A DNA stretch of 64,000 bases from Diphasiastrum complanatum (taxonomy: Eukaryota > Streptophyta > Lycopodiopsida > Lycopodiales > Lycopodiaceae). The position numbers and the translations under genes are program-made. The notes under the pieces were generated by a model. It was not told where the DNA came from. It saw only the letters and a list, made by a program, of their open reading frames with translations, and searched no databases. Location of the stretch: the NCBI GenBank assembly GCA_029204225.1, contig CM055107.1, forward strand, positions 14,318,900 through 14,382,899. Direction: 5' to 3'. The number at the start of each line of letters is the position of its first letter. Position 1 is the first letter of the stretch. Below are positions 1 to 11,189 of this stretch, one piece after another.

Positions 1-2
1 TT

Positions 3-458
3 GCAGGTGATAAGGTGGATAGAAAGTCCACAAGAGCTTATACAATATTTTTTGGAGGTAATCTTGTCTCTTGGCAATCTAAGAAGCAAGACACTATCTC
101 CTTATCCTCATGTGAAGCCAATTACAAGGCTTTGACTGTCACAACAAAGGAAGTCATTTGGATCAAAAGATTACTAGTGGAGCTCAAGATCATTCAAGAG
201 GAGGAAATACCTTGCATCAAATGTGATAGCATCTCGGCCCAATATCTTGCAAGTAATCCAATCTTCCATGCAAGAAGTAAACACATAGAGGTAGCACACC
301 ACTATGTAAGAGAAAAAGTTATGGATGGTGAGATTCTCCTTGAGCATGTATCAACTTCAAATTGTTATGCAAATTTACTCACCAAGCCTCTAGCTAAGAA
401 GGACTTTGAAGGACATAGATCAAATCTTGGCTTGATCTCCAAGTCCTTAGTATTGTAG
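3..458 (+). pseudogene. Ty1/Copia RNase H C-terminal end, cut by window edge
   Basis: This is the 3' end of a Copia polyprotein. The frame is open to the left edge from base 3, so the true gene starts outside the window. The translation opens with the family hallmark AGDKVDRKSTRAY, followed by SWQSKKQDTISLSSCEANY, IKCDSISAQYLASNP, HARSKHIEVAHHYVREK and LLTKPLAKKDFEGHR. These are the usual landmarks of the Copia RNase H domain and its tail. RNase H removes the RNA strand during reverse transcription. ADILTKPL is altered to ANLLTKPL. The stop is 19 bases before a polypurine tract and an LTR start, as in a normal element end. Confidence 0.88.
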
Positions 459-475
459 ATATCATTTTTTATTTT

Positions 476-1234
476 AAAGAGGAGTGTGAAAAATATTGTA
501 AAATTAAAATAATATTAAACTTAGAGATTCAAGTTTTGGGGTTTGTCCAAACTTGAGCTAGACTAGTCTAGTAACTTTCCAATTAGAGTCAAGTTAGTTT
601 TTTGTCTTCATAGTGATGTGTAGGTTTAGAACCTATCAAGAAGCATTTGAGGCTACTCTTGTAGGTCAAAGGATTCTCAAAAAGAGAGATTCTCAAGTCT
701 TATCCATCTCTCTTCTTGTCATCTAGTAGAGAGCTAGAGGCAATGTGGCATCTAGATTGTTCTCTCTCTCCATGAGTTCTAGAAGGCCTCTTGTATTATT
801 AATAAGGTGTCTTTGTACCACAAGAATACACTTTTTCAAGTAAAGCTTCCATTTGATCCATTTGAGATGTAATCATGGTTAGATTGTGATGTTCATGCTA
901 ACTAGCTTGCCAATGTTTTCCATCTCATTGTTTTTGGAATAGGAGCTAGTTTAGTGTGCAATCATTCATTCTCTTGATCCTTTGTACTTGCAGCTAGTTC
1001 ACACGTGTGAAAAGTTCTCACCTAGAAACCAAGTGAAGATAGCAACCTCTCCCGGCAATCATACTTCTGAGAGCCTGGAAATTCTCATTGATTGGGGAGT
1101 ACGGGGTGACTAGGATGACCCCTAGGGTTGGAAGCGGTAATTGACCCTAGTCATTCGTGTAAGGGCAGTGTGGGCCCTTTACCTCACTGGAGCTTTCTAG
1201 TGGGCCCAATCCCCTGTCGAAAAAATCCCTAACA
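476..1234 (+). mobile_element. Polypurine tract and 3' LTR of the Copia element (right end approximate)
   Basis: The purine run AAAGAGGAG ends at 484 and is followed directly by TGTGAAAAATATT, the expected TG start of a 3' LTR. A palindrome TTCACACGTGTGAA lies at 998-1011, as in other Copia LTRs of the window. The right end is uncertain. One candidate is CTAACA ending at 1234, followed by TTGGTGGTGTCAGAAG. In the two LTRs with known ends the palindrome lies about 170-190 bases before the end, which would instead put it near 1165-1190. Confidence 0.55.
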
Positions 1235-1249
1235 TTGGTGGTGTCAGAA

Positions 1250-2230
1250 GTGTTAGCCGATATTTTTGCACAAAAAATCGGACTAATATTGGCCTTTCCT
1301 TTTTCAAAACTGCAAGAAACCGGCATGAAAAACCCGATTACTATAAAAAAAATCGGCATATAGTTGCCTCTGTAAACGGGTCCCAGCCTACCCCTAAGGT
1401 GGCTAGACATGTTATAGTAGATTTTTGTGACGGTCTCAAGAACCATAAAAAATATTTGGTCTGTGTCAATTTTTGTAAAGCTGAGCGAAAAGTGCCAGTC
1501 CACCTAGAATTGGGTCCCAGCCCGCCCTTAATGAGGCTAGAGAGAAAGTTTGTGGCCTTAGAAATGGCCTGTAAAAATGTTGTGCGGGTTTTTAGCCAGT
1601 TGTAAAAATAGCTGCATAGCCGTGCTCAAATTTCGCTATGTACTGAGTTGTTTTACTAATATACGTTTACCTAGTGTATTTGTAGAGAAACTTGTTTGTC
1701 GGAAGAGCCCTAGTCATGAATGTTGTAACAGCCAATTTCAAGAAAAGGACCGACAAAGAAAAAATACTGTGAAAATTTTGTCACCAAAAAAAATATTATA
1801 CCATGGAAATCCTAACAGCAAAGTCAGGATAATTTCGAGCACTAGACAGACCAAGTACGAACATATGGAAAAGCCGTCAACCATGGAAACCGACAATCTA
1901 AAAAACCGACGCAAAGAAAATGATGGGACAACTACACTCATAGGGGTTGACTAGTAGCTACTAGGTTGGTTAATAAGGATAAGGCAAAAGGTTCCTTGCC
2001 CTAAACACATACTATTTTGGAAAGAAGGCAATCTAAGAGAAGGTCCACTTGGGGAAAGCAACGGAAAGGCTAACTTCGAGAAGCGTGAAAAGACAAGCTT
2101 CAAGGTTGTTGAGTTCCAAAACCCAAAGAACATCCTATTTAGAGGAGGGGAGCAAGTTGGAGGATCTACTAAAATAGGTGAACCCTAATAAGGGAGGGAC
2201 ATGTGGCAAAGAAGCTACGGATAGGTCTAA
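1250..2230. other. Unclassified DNA, no supportable gene
   Basis: Only short unsupported ORFs are present. A weak internal repeat beginning GGGTCCCAGCC occurs near 1379 and 1512, each followed by a similar GGCTAGA-containing stretch. I see no family motif on either strand. Confidence 0.4.
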
Positions 2231-4075
2231 AAGAATTGAATAAAAATAATTCGAATGACAAGAAAGAAAACTTATCGTGCGCAGTGGAATAAACTATCTT
2301 CCTCTTTCTTCATGCATGATTACGTCTATCAATTTCGAACAAAACAATAGTGATAAAAAAATCACGTTTGATCTTATAGTAACTAACTTTGAAATCATTA
2401 CTACTACATTGATTACGTAGACAAACATTAAGCATTGAATTATCATACAAATAATTTGCTGCAAAAAATTACAAAAACACATACATTTTGAGACAAACCT
2501 GAATGCAATAAAAGATAGTATTGATTCAGTATGAAACGAAACAGAAGTAAATGAGTACAACAAGTTTGCGGATCGAAGCCGCGTACTCTAAGCTATTTCT
2601 AAACGACTAAATAAAAGTCTGAATTAAGTGCGATGCTGATAAGCAGTAAGCGCAATAGCAATCTCTAATCAACTCTAAAGAATTGAGCTAGAATGCTCAA
2701 GAGTGCTAAAGAGTGCTCAAGCTCGTAGGCTCTAACTATTCAATACCTGATCTGTTTATCATTTTGATGATCATTCAGATTCTGATTATGATTCAGATGA
2801 TTCAAAATATGAACAACTATTTATACTAAGCAATTAGGTCGTCAAATGCGGCTGCCAATTGGCTGGAGTCTGTTGGCATTCATCCAATTCTTCTTAGAAG
2901 TTGCTTGTTGATAAGCGGTGACATTTGGCCGTAAACAGTCTGTCTGCATAAATGAACGTAAACTGTCACTTTGCAAAAATGAACGTAAATTGCCACAAGC
3001 GAAAAATGCAAAAAACACGACAGTCTTTGCTAAAGTCATTTTCTTAACTTTTAGGCCATCTGACATTTTGCGAAAAACGTGAATTGAGAGAAAATGCCAA
3101 AGTGAGAGAAAATCGTGAAAAGCGAAAAAACGTGAAAAACACGACACTGTATTTTGCTTGCAATTTTTGACAGTGTTGCTTTGAGAGAAAATTGGCTGTA
3201 GCAAAAAGGCGATAGTGTCAGGTTTTGTAGTGAGAGAAAATTCTCAACACTATTGTCAAACTCCGTGTATTTTTGTAGACTGTGTAAAAACACTTGTAAT
3301 TTTGCAGACTGTGTAAAACACGAGAGAATCCGCAGAACTGGATAAAGAGTTGGATGAAGATTAAAAACCGATTAGTCGATTAGTAGGAAGGAGAATAATC
3401 CAACAAACTTTTGATGCTGAATAAAGTGAGGGAGGGAGTGCACGTCTCTGGCCCTCCTCCCTTATACGTTTCTTTGAAACTAAGTTTAAAAGTTAGACTT
3501 TAAGTTGAAAAGAGAAACTTATTACACTAAGTTGAAAACCAAAAATTGTTTTGTGCCCAAATTTTGACTTATAAAATTGATTCAATAATGTCCTTGTTTT
3601 CTAGTCCTTTGTTAGGACGTACCATCTCCTTCCTCCTCCTCCCTCTGTATCTGCAAGCCTCCGAGAGCTTGTAGTGGGAGTGAGGTACATAGGAGAAGGG
3701 AGAAGGGAGTGCGGCCAAAACCAAATTTGATAAGGCTTTGGTGTGCTTATGTCATGTGGCATGCTTTTGAGCCCCCACATGGAACTAAAAGTCTAGAAGA
3801 GACAAATAGGGCCTTTCTTGGGCCCCACATGGAAGAGAGAAGGAGCTTGGAGGAGGGGGTAAATGGGACATTCCTTTACCCCGCCTTTTCAAGTTGCTAG
3901 TTCTTGCTCCTCTATCTTAAGTTGTCCTAGTTTCTTGGGTTTTTGAGCTTTACTTCTCAATTTTTGACGCTTTGAATACTATTGCTCACCATTCCTCCTC
4001 TAGTTTTTGGCTATCCCTCTCTCTTTCCAGGGACTCTCCTATAAATAACCCAAGCTCCAAGCCTAGCAACGACTG
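2231..4075. other. Unclassified AT-rich DNA with short recurrent motifs
   Basis: No gene is recognised. The nonamer GAGAGAAAA recurs at about 3086, 3104, 3183 and 3232 within a block rich in CGTGAAAAACACGA-like words. The phrase GACTGTGTAAAA(A)CAC occurs twice near 3280-3320. The block resembles a degenerate repeat or LTR rather than a coding region. A TATA-like CCTATAAATAA lies near 4038. Confidence 0.35.
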
Positions 4076-4400
4076 ATATGGAGGAGATGGCATGTGAAAT
4101 TCACCCTGCGTGTGTAAGTCCACATCCCGATGATCACATAGTTATTTGATTAGTTAGAAGTTAATAAAAGGACTTTAGGCCTTTTTGCAGGTATTAAATG
4201 TTGCAAGGCCTAATAGTCAAGTTAGTGGATAGAAAAGAGTTCCCCCCAAATTTCAAATTTCAAATAACAAGAGAGGTGAAAATTGGCCAATAGGATTTTA
4301 GGCCAAAGCCCTAAAATCCACTATATAGATTGGTACTTTGTAATTCATTTACATGTTCATTTCAATAAAGCAGGTGGAACCTCTTACGAATTGAAATTGG
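4076..4400 (+). repeat. LTR-like repeat, copy C of the family at 35413-35869
   Basis: About 200 bases starting CACCCTGCGTGTGTAAGTCC match, in opposite orientation, the LTR at 35413-35869. Shared words include CGATGATCACATAG, TTTAGGCCTTTTTGC and CCAATAGGATTTT. A TATA-like CTATATAG lies at about 4321. A shorter match to the same family lies near 45770-45815. No coding remnant is seen next to this copy, so it may be a solo or truncated LTR. Confidence 0.6.
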
Positions 4401-4498
4401 ATGTCCTTGCTCTTCTTTCCTTGCTTCATCTCTCATGTTTTATTTGGATCTTTATGTTTATTGAATTTGACACTTGTTGGGATTGATTTTTATTGTAC

Positions 4499-5072
<574 letters not shown>

Positions 5073-5583
5073 AGTAGATAGCTTGGACCGATACATGAAG
5101 TGTAGGGCAAATTCATGTCAAACCAGCATTCCTACCTATAAACAGGTAATGTATGGTTCTCGTAACTTAATCCTTGCTTTACAAGAGTCCGCAAGCTAAC
5201 GTACCGTTATATTATATTTGAATCATTATCGTGACTTAAAATATAGTCAAAACACAATACCCGTCTGCATTCATAAAACAAGTTTGTGACCACATATTCA
5301 TGGAGTAAATATGGGTTAACATTTATGATAAGCAATGATTCAGTATACTATGGTACTGCTTGCTTACATAAAAAGATATGCAACAAACTGGTTTAAGAAT
5401 CATCATGCTCTTCTTAAACGTTTAATTATTGATACTCTCTTACGTTGCCGACATATTTCTTTGAAGTTAACTTGAAACAGCCATCGAGATATGTGAGAAG
5501 CACCAACCTGAATGGTAGATGGTAGTGACTCTTGTGAAGTGGTCATGTTTTCTTTTGAATGTCTTTGAAACACGTTTAAATTT
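5073..5583. repeat. 0.5-kb direct repeat, unit 1
   Basis: This stretch is near-identical by eye to 6240-6760 in the same orientation. It runs from TAGCTTGGACCGATACATGA to TTGAATGTCTTTGAAACA, with point changes and one small block difference near 5170/6340. On the minus strand each copy contains an exon-like stretch encoding SHISRWLFQ followed by RQRKRVSIIK or its equivalent. Confidence 0.85.
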
Positions 5584-5752
5584 GTTTCCAATTCTATGTA
5601 CAACATTACATAGTCAACCGCACAATAGACGTGTAATTGTTATAATTCATAACTTCTGAAAACTCATTCTTAAAAGCTTTTGCATTGGTGTGCTACAATA
5701 GAGCTTCTTGCATAGTTTATGTAAACAAAGATAAAGAGCAGTATACATACCT

Positions 5753-5820
5753 TCTCTTGCTGTATACTGGCAACCACAGGTATGAGTCTAATATATGTGC
5801 TACTTCACTGCTATACTGTG
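5753..5820 (-). pseudogene. Exon-like segment of the RT-like remnant
   Basis: On the minus strand, a pyrimidine-rich TCTGTCTTTCACAG acceptor precedes about 65 bases that end in AGAGAAG followed by GTATGT, a good plant donor. The segment reads openly as YSSEVAHILDSYLWLPVYSK. It lies downstream, in the same direction, of the RT-like fragment at 6039-6300 and could be a later exon of the same gene. This is inference from splice-site quality only. Confidence 0.3.
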
Positions 5821-6038
5821 AAAGACAGAGATGGTAGTAAGTATCGTCAAAGCATACACACTTTTTGCCAATCTCTTAATAAACTGCATTTCAAAAAAAG
5901 AAAGGTACGAGTTACACCGAATTGATGAACACGAGAAACCCATAGGTATTCCTCGGACCTATCGCCAGGTATGATTTCCAAGTTTGACAATGCAATTGTT
6001 TATCAAATAGGAATTCCATTTGCATAACATATCCTTGT

Positions 6039-6300
6039 CTATATTATTCCATTCATCCGACATTGCTCTTTCGGAAGCCCATTTGAAATCGTTTGTCCCA
6101 TATATATATGTCTATATTTGAGTATCTTGATTTTGGCAATCTTAAATGCCGAGCCAATCAATTTTGCCATAATAGGTTTCAGATCATCGATCCCGTCCAA
6201 AGGAATATTTTCATAACATTTGGAGATATCAGTCACGTTCAGTAGGTAGCTTGGACCGATACATGAAGTGTGGGGCAAATCCATGCCAAACCAACATTCC
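6039..6300 (-). pseudogene. Reverse-transcriptase-like palm fragment, intron-bearing type uncertain
   Basis: The minus strand encodes a short open stretch containing LLNVTDISKCYENIPLDG. This resembles motif A of reverse transcriptases of the Penelope/telomerase-like or cellular rvt kind (hydrophobic-D-I-x-K-C-Y-x-x-I-P), not the Copia or Gypsy motif. It is followed by LIGSAFKIAK and an NGLPKEQ stretch before a stop. The catalytic Asp of motif A is present. Motif C (xDD) is not seen nearby. The fragment overlaps the start of the second 0.5-kb direct repeat, and exon-like pieces lie downstream on the same strand. The class assignment is from memory of motif style and is weak. Confidence 0.35.
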
Positions 6301-6760
6301 TACCTATAAACAGGTAAAGTATGGTTCTCGTAACTTCTTGAGCAAATCCATGCTATACAAGAGTCCGCAAGCTAACATACTGTTATATTATATTTGAATC
6401 ATTATTGCGACTTAAAATATAGTCAAAACACAATACCCGTATTCATTCATAAAAAAGAGTTTGTAACCACATACTCACGGAGTAAATGAGGGTTATCATT
6501 TATGATAAGCAATGATTCAGTATACTATGGTACTGCTTGCCTACATAAAAAGATATACAACAAACTGGTTTAAGAATTATCATCCCGCTCTTCTTAAACA
6601 TTTAATGATTGATATTCTCTTACGTTGCTGACATATTCCTTTGAAGTTTATTTGAAATAGCCATCGAGATATGTGAGAAGCACCAACCTGAATGGTAGAC
6701 ACTACTGACTCTTGTGAAGTGGTCATGTTTTCTTTTGAATGTCTTTGAAACATGTTCACA
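6240..6760. repeat. 0.5-kb direct repeat, unit 2
   Basis: Second copy of 5073-5583, offset by about 1.17 kb. The repeat pair brackets the RT-like remnant, so the arrangement looks like a local tandem duplication of part of that gene or element. Confidence 0.85.
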
Positions 6761-6914
6761 ATCTGTGGAGTCTCATGATCTCACATTATCCAAGTTTTGT
6801 CATATATTGTAGAAAAAATTCAATTTCTATATATGTGAATGTGCTATAGTGCCTAAATTCATGTAAAGGCCTAATTGCACCTTGTAAATTCATATTTAGA
6901 ATAGTGGTCACCTT

Positions 6915-7905
6915 TTGAGATGGGGTGAGGAGTTAGCTAGACCTGCTGAATCATGGATCAATTTCATAGAATGCTATGAGATTGACGAGGAAGAAGAAAT
7001 ACCGACAACATCCGAGTCAAAAGAAGTTCTGGGTGGAACCAGAGCAAGCCTGCCCAAAGGGATGGTAGATAAAACAGATTATATAGAAATAGAAATTAAT
7101 AAAGGTAAGACTTTGAATCTATATAATCACCAATCGGACCAGGAACGTGAAGAGTATATATTGCTTCTTCAAAAATACCAAAATGTATTTGCTTGGTCGA
7201 TGGATGATTTAATAGGAATACCAGTTAAATGAGGCGAATATAGAATAGATCTTATTTAGGGAACAATACTTGTTAGGCAGCGCCAATATAGATTGAATCC
7301 AAAGTACTCCTTATTAGTAAAAGACGAATTAGATAGATGTCTTAGAGCGGGTATTATATATCCTGTTCTAAGCAGCGAGTGGGTGTCACCAATAGTTATA
7401 GTACCTAAGAAGAAGACATACAAGATTAGAGTTTGCCAAGATTTTAGGAAACTAAATGCTGCTACAGCAAAGGATTATCATCCTTTGCCATATACAGATA
7501 CCATTCTTGACCAGGTAGCTGGTCATGAACATTATAGCTTTTTAGATGGATTCTCAGGTTATAACCAAGTTTTTATAAAAGAGGATGATAGATCCAAGAC
7601 TACTTTCACCACTGATTGGGGACGTACGCGTATACGTGAATGCCCTTTGGTCTTTGTAATGCACCTGCCACATTCCAACGTATGATGACAAATATTTCTC
7701 AAAAAAATTTATGAAATTTTTTAGAAATTTTTGTGGATGACTTCTGTGTCTATTCATCAACTAAAAACCATTTAATTGCATTAGAGAAAACAGTGAGAAG
7801 ATGTCAAGAGACATCTCTTAAACTGCATCCAGCTAAGTTCTACTTTGGGATGAGGGAAGGCATCCTTTTAGGGCATAAAATTTCAAAGGATATGAAAAAA
7901 CTTGG
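6915..7905 (+). pseudogene. Ty3/Gypsy pol remnant: linker and reverse transcriptase
   Basis: The reading starts with a protease-RT linker ending KYQNVFAWSMDDLIGIPV. A frameshift follows at about 7218-7290. The RT then reads with LDRCLRAGIIYPV, SEWVSPIVIVPKK, IRVCQDFRKLN and FLDGFSGYNQV. A second frameshift occurs near 7625-7640, after which MPFGLCNAPATFQRMM and the catalytic box IFVDDFCVYS follow. An in-frame stop interrupts the stretch between them. The frame ends near 7905 in GHKISKDMKK. RNase H and integrase are absent. RT copies the element RNA into DNA. The copy is dead. Confidence 0.85.
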
Positions 7906-7973
7906 ATAATGTGGGATCATGAGACTCTACATATCCCCTTCCTCAGTTGTGCAGTGGCTCGCAACCAACTGAT

Positions 7974-10010
7974 TTACATCCTTCTCTGCCGCTTTCGATT
8001 GGCTAGCTTGCTGTGAAAAATGGTCTTGGCTTGAGCTTCGTTCTCTTCATTTACTTGCTCCAATGTCATTCCTTTTGTTGCCAAGAAATAATTGTTCTTC
8101 TGATTATAGTCTTCTTGAAATGACAAGTTTGGATAACCCCCCAGTCCTTGATTGCCCATTGGTGCAAGAGGGTTATCAATTAATGTATTATTAACAAGAT
8201 GCGGGTACCAACTATCCTCAGTCAGGATTTCAGACAGAAGGGACACAGTGAAAGGGCAGCATATGTATATTCAGAAAATTTCGCTTTAATGTACAGTTGT
8301 TGAACAGACAGAAGGGCATACGAAATAAGGGAAGCAATATCTACATGGCTGTAAGTGTAATATGATCTGGTTATTGGATTAGTAGAGCGAGGTATATTAT
8401 TTGTTTTTACTTCTTCCAAATAACGAGAATTGTTAGCTTCCCAATCTGTGTAAATTTCCCACAGATCAGGGAATAGTAATTGATGAGAAACTCAAGAAGA
8501 AACTGATTTAGAATTAGAAACAGTTTCCTTCACATCAAAAATGTTAATTGATTCTAACTTATTCAAATACTCATCCAGAGCTGAAAAAATATTATTTTCA
8601 AATGTTCTTAGGCATTCTAAAATGTATATATACAAGGATCCTGTGACCACATGGACGTAGTTAGTTTGCACATTGAACTTATTCTGAACAATGGCAATGG
8701 CTAGGATTCCTTTTTGATGCACAATTAGTTTGGTCCAAAGAGTATTTATGTTAGAAAAAGTCCAAGGGTTTTCCCATTGTTCTTTTGTGCAACCAAAAAG
8801 TTTAGGTAAAAAAAGGTAATCCATCTTCCATTGGAGTTCTAGACTACAAAAGGGTGGAAGAAAGAATGTTAGTTCCTGATGAAATGTCTGAAATTCTGAC
8901 CTTAGTAGTGAGTACACTATCTTGTTCTTCTTTACAGTCGCTCCACTTGGTGATGCCTGAGCTTGATATGGAATATTGCTTGACGTCTCAAGTTGGTCTT
9001 CAGCAGTTTGTACCTTCGCAGCCTCCTTGGATTCGATCTGTGTCTCCTGATCCTTTTGGACTTGCCTGCAGATGGTATCCGTTTGGATGGCCTTTTCTGA
9101 CATAACCTAAGCTGGCGCATCTGTCCACGTCTCCTGATCTTGGCATTGTGCTGGTTCTTCCGCGTCAGAAATCTGCATTTGGCTCGATTGAAATTTGGCC
9201 TCTTCCGACTCTTCCTTCAATTTTTCATAAGCAATCATTTGCGGTTGCAGATATTGCAGCTAGAAAGTTTGGATCATCTTCTCCTGAATTCCCTTCCATG
9301 CTACTGGGTCAATTTTGTATCTGCCATGAGATACGCAGACACCTAATGTGACTTCAATGCTGATTCACCATAGAACCTCCTCTTCGGCCTGTCTCTTGTA
9401 TATTTGATTGTCTTTTTTTAACATTTCTGCAGAATTTTGCAGTTGGGCAATTGAGTCCTGAGCATTGCTGAGTTCGTTACTCAGCTCCGCATTACTATTC
9501 TGGAGAGTAGATCAAATACGTCTCTCCTCCTGCAAAGTAGCTTGCAGAATCTGAATTTGTTGTTTAAGCGATATGTTTTTGCTTTCGAAGGCATTGGACT
9601 GCTCCTGCATTTCTTCCAATACTTCGAGCGTAGCGTCCTGCCTTCCTTTTGCTTCTTCAAGCTCTATGTCCTTCCTGCTCAACTCTGCTTCGGCCGCTTC
9701 AAGTTCTTCGTTTTTATAGAACAACTTAGCCTTTGTTTCGTTCAGCTCTGTATCCCTCTGGATTAGGTCTGCTTGGACTCTTTCATACTTTGATCCAAGC
9801 TTCCTGGATACCTTCTCCAAGCTGCTAAGATGCTGAACACTACTGCGTATCCGGCAGTAGTATTCTAAAACTCTTTTGATATAATTCGGCATCGAGAATT
9901 GTTGCCTCGACGTCACTTTCATTGCCGTGCTGGTCATCAGGAAGCTATTCTACTTCTTGTGGTGCTGGCTCTTGTGGTATATCACTGTTGCGCCGGCGCC
10001 TCAAAGGGCG
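7974..10010 (-). pseudogene. Decayed long coiled-coil gene, function unknown
   Basis: One minus-strand frame can be followed from about 9937 to 8222, broken by stops near 9510, 9390, 9275, 9105 and 8490. It then shifts frame and continues to 7974. The first 140 codons are rich in E, K, Q and L with heptad-like spacing (for example KLFYKNEELEAAEAELSRKD), predicting a long coiled coil that continues past the first stop. The middle is acidic and Q-rich. The last 250 codons look globular with many aromatic residues. I do not recognise the family. It could be a host gene or a gag-like ORF of a large retroelement, since it lies beyond the LTR-like block at 10120-10904 on the same strand. Confidence 0.45.
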
Positions 10011-10119
10011 CTGGGACTTGAGCACTTTCCTCAACACATGCTTAAGTCTAACATTCATCTATCATGCACTTACGTAAAAGCCAACTCAGAAACGTAACAA
10101 GCTTAACCATTCAGACTTA

Positions 10120-10904
10120 AGAAAACTGGAATCCCAACCAACCTGAAAGCCAACTCAAAATCCGTCCCCAAAAGGTAACCAAAGGCAAAGACAAGCCACA
10201 CATGAAACCCAAGGCATAGTGGTGGCCAAACTGACCAATTGGCATAGCGGCAAGCCCCATGTCGATGACAAGGACCCTTAGGCGCCGGCGACGCAAAAAG
10301 GTTGTAGTAAGGGTCCTTCCACTTGGACCAGTCCCGGAGGCGAAACCGAAATGGTAATCATCCCCAAGGATCAACTTTATTAGATTTGGAAGATGTTACA
10401 TTCATACATAGACTGACTGGTCTCGGGGCCACCAACACGTGCTGGGCATTGTGCCTGGCTCGTGCTGGTAGAGGGAGCTAAGACCCGGCGACTGGATTCC
10501 TGGTGCTGGTTGAGTTGCCCAAGTTTCTGTCTGTCGGACTCCCCCTATAGTTTTGCTGTGATTCGGCGCACCCCCTCACTTCTGAAACATAGTGCTTTCT
10601 GGTAAAGCACGCTTTTTGGGACTTAGTTTTTATTTTGCTGATTAAGCCTAGCAAGCCTGGCAGAATCAGTCTGGCTCCCTGGACATGGGTCCCGAGAGTC
10701 GTCCCGGCGGCAGAATCAACTTGCTTCCTGACTAGGCCATGACTCGAGCTCCAGAGCTAGCTCATGACTTGTGACCACTTGACTGGCTCACCACAAGTCG
10801 GAGGCTCAGTCTTTGACGTTCTAACTTGCTCTGGGACCTTAGGGAGCGTCACCCCTTAGAGTCTTACAGGGCACAGTAGGTGCACCTGAGTCAGCTTTAC
10901 AACA
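10120..10904 (-). mobile_element. Probable LTR of the minus-strand Gypsy chromovirus (far end approximate)
   Basis: Downstream of the chromodomain on the minus strand, the purine run AAACGAGGGGAGGA precedes TGTTGTAAAGCTGACTCAGG, whose TG falls at 10904. This is a standard PPT and LTR start. The sequence is distinctly more GC-rich than its surroundings. The inner end was not located. A poly(A)-like AATAAA lies near 10377. Confidence 0.5.
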
Positions 10905-11189
10905 TCCTCCCCTCGTTTGAAAAAGCAGATGTCCTCATCTGGGCCAAACTAGACCTAGGACGTATGGCACGGGCTCAATTCACCGGCCTTAGCAACTTTT
11001 GAATCAAAAAGATACATTGGCAGTAGCACAGGAAAAGTGTAGATAAAGTTCACTTACATAAAACTTGTGTAAAGCTGCAAGTGATTTATTGACAAACTTA
11101 AGAAAGATACCTGGAAGTTCCTTGAACTTCAGAATTGGCCATGAGTGTTTATGCAGGAGGCATGCCGCCAGGTAGTGCTTTGTGTGCCG

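Noticed and set aside
10117-10374. 85-codon minus-strand ORF
   Set aside because: It falls in the GC-rich LTR-like block and shows no motif. It is probably open by composition.
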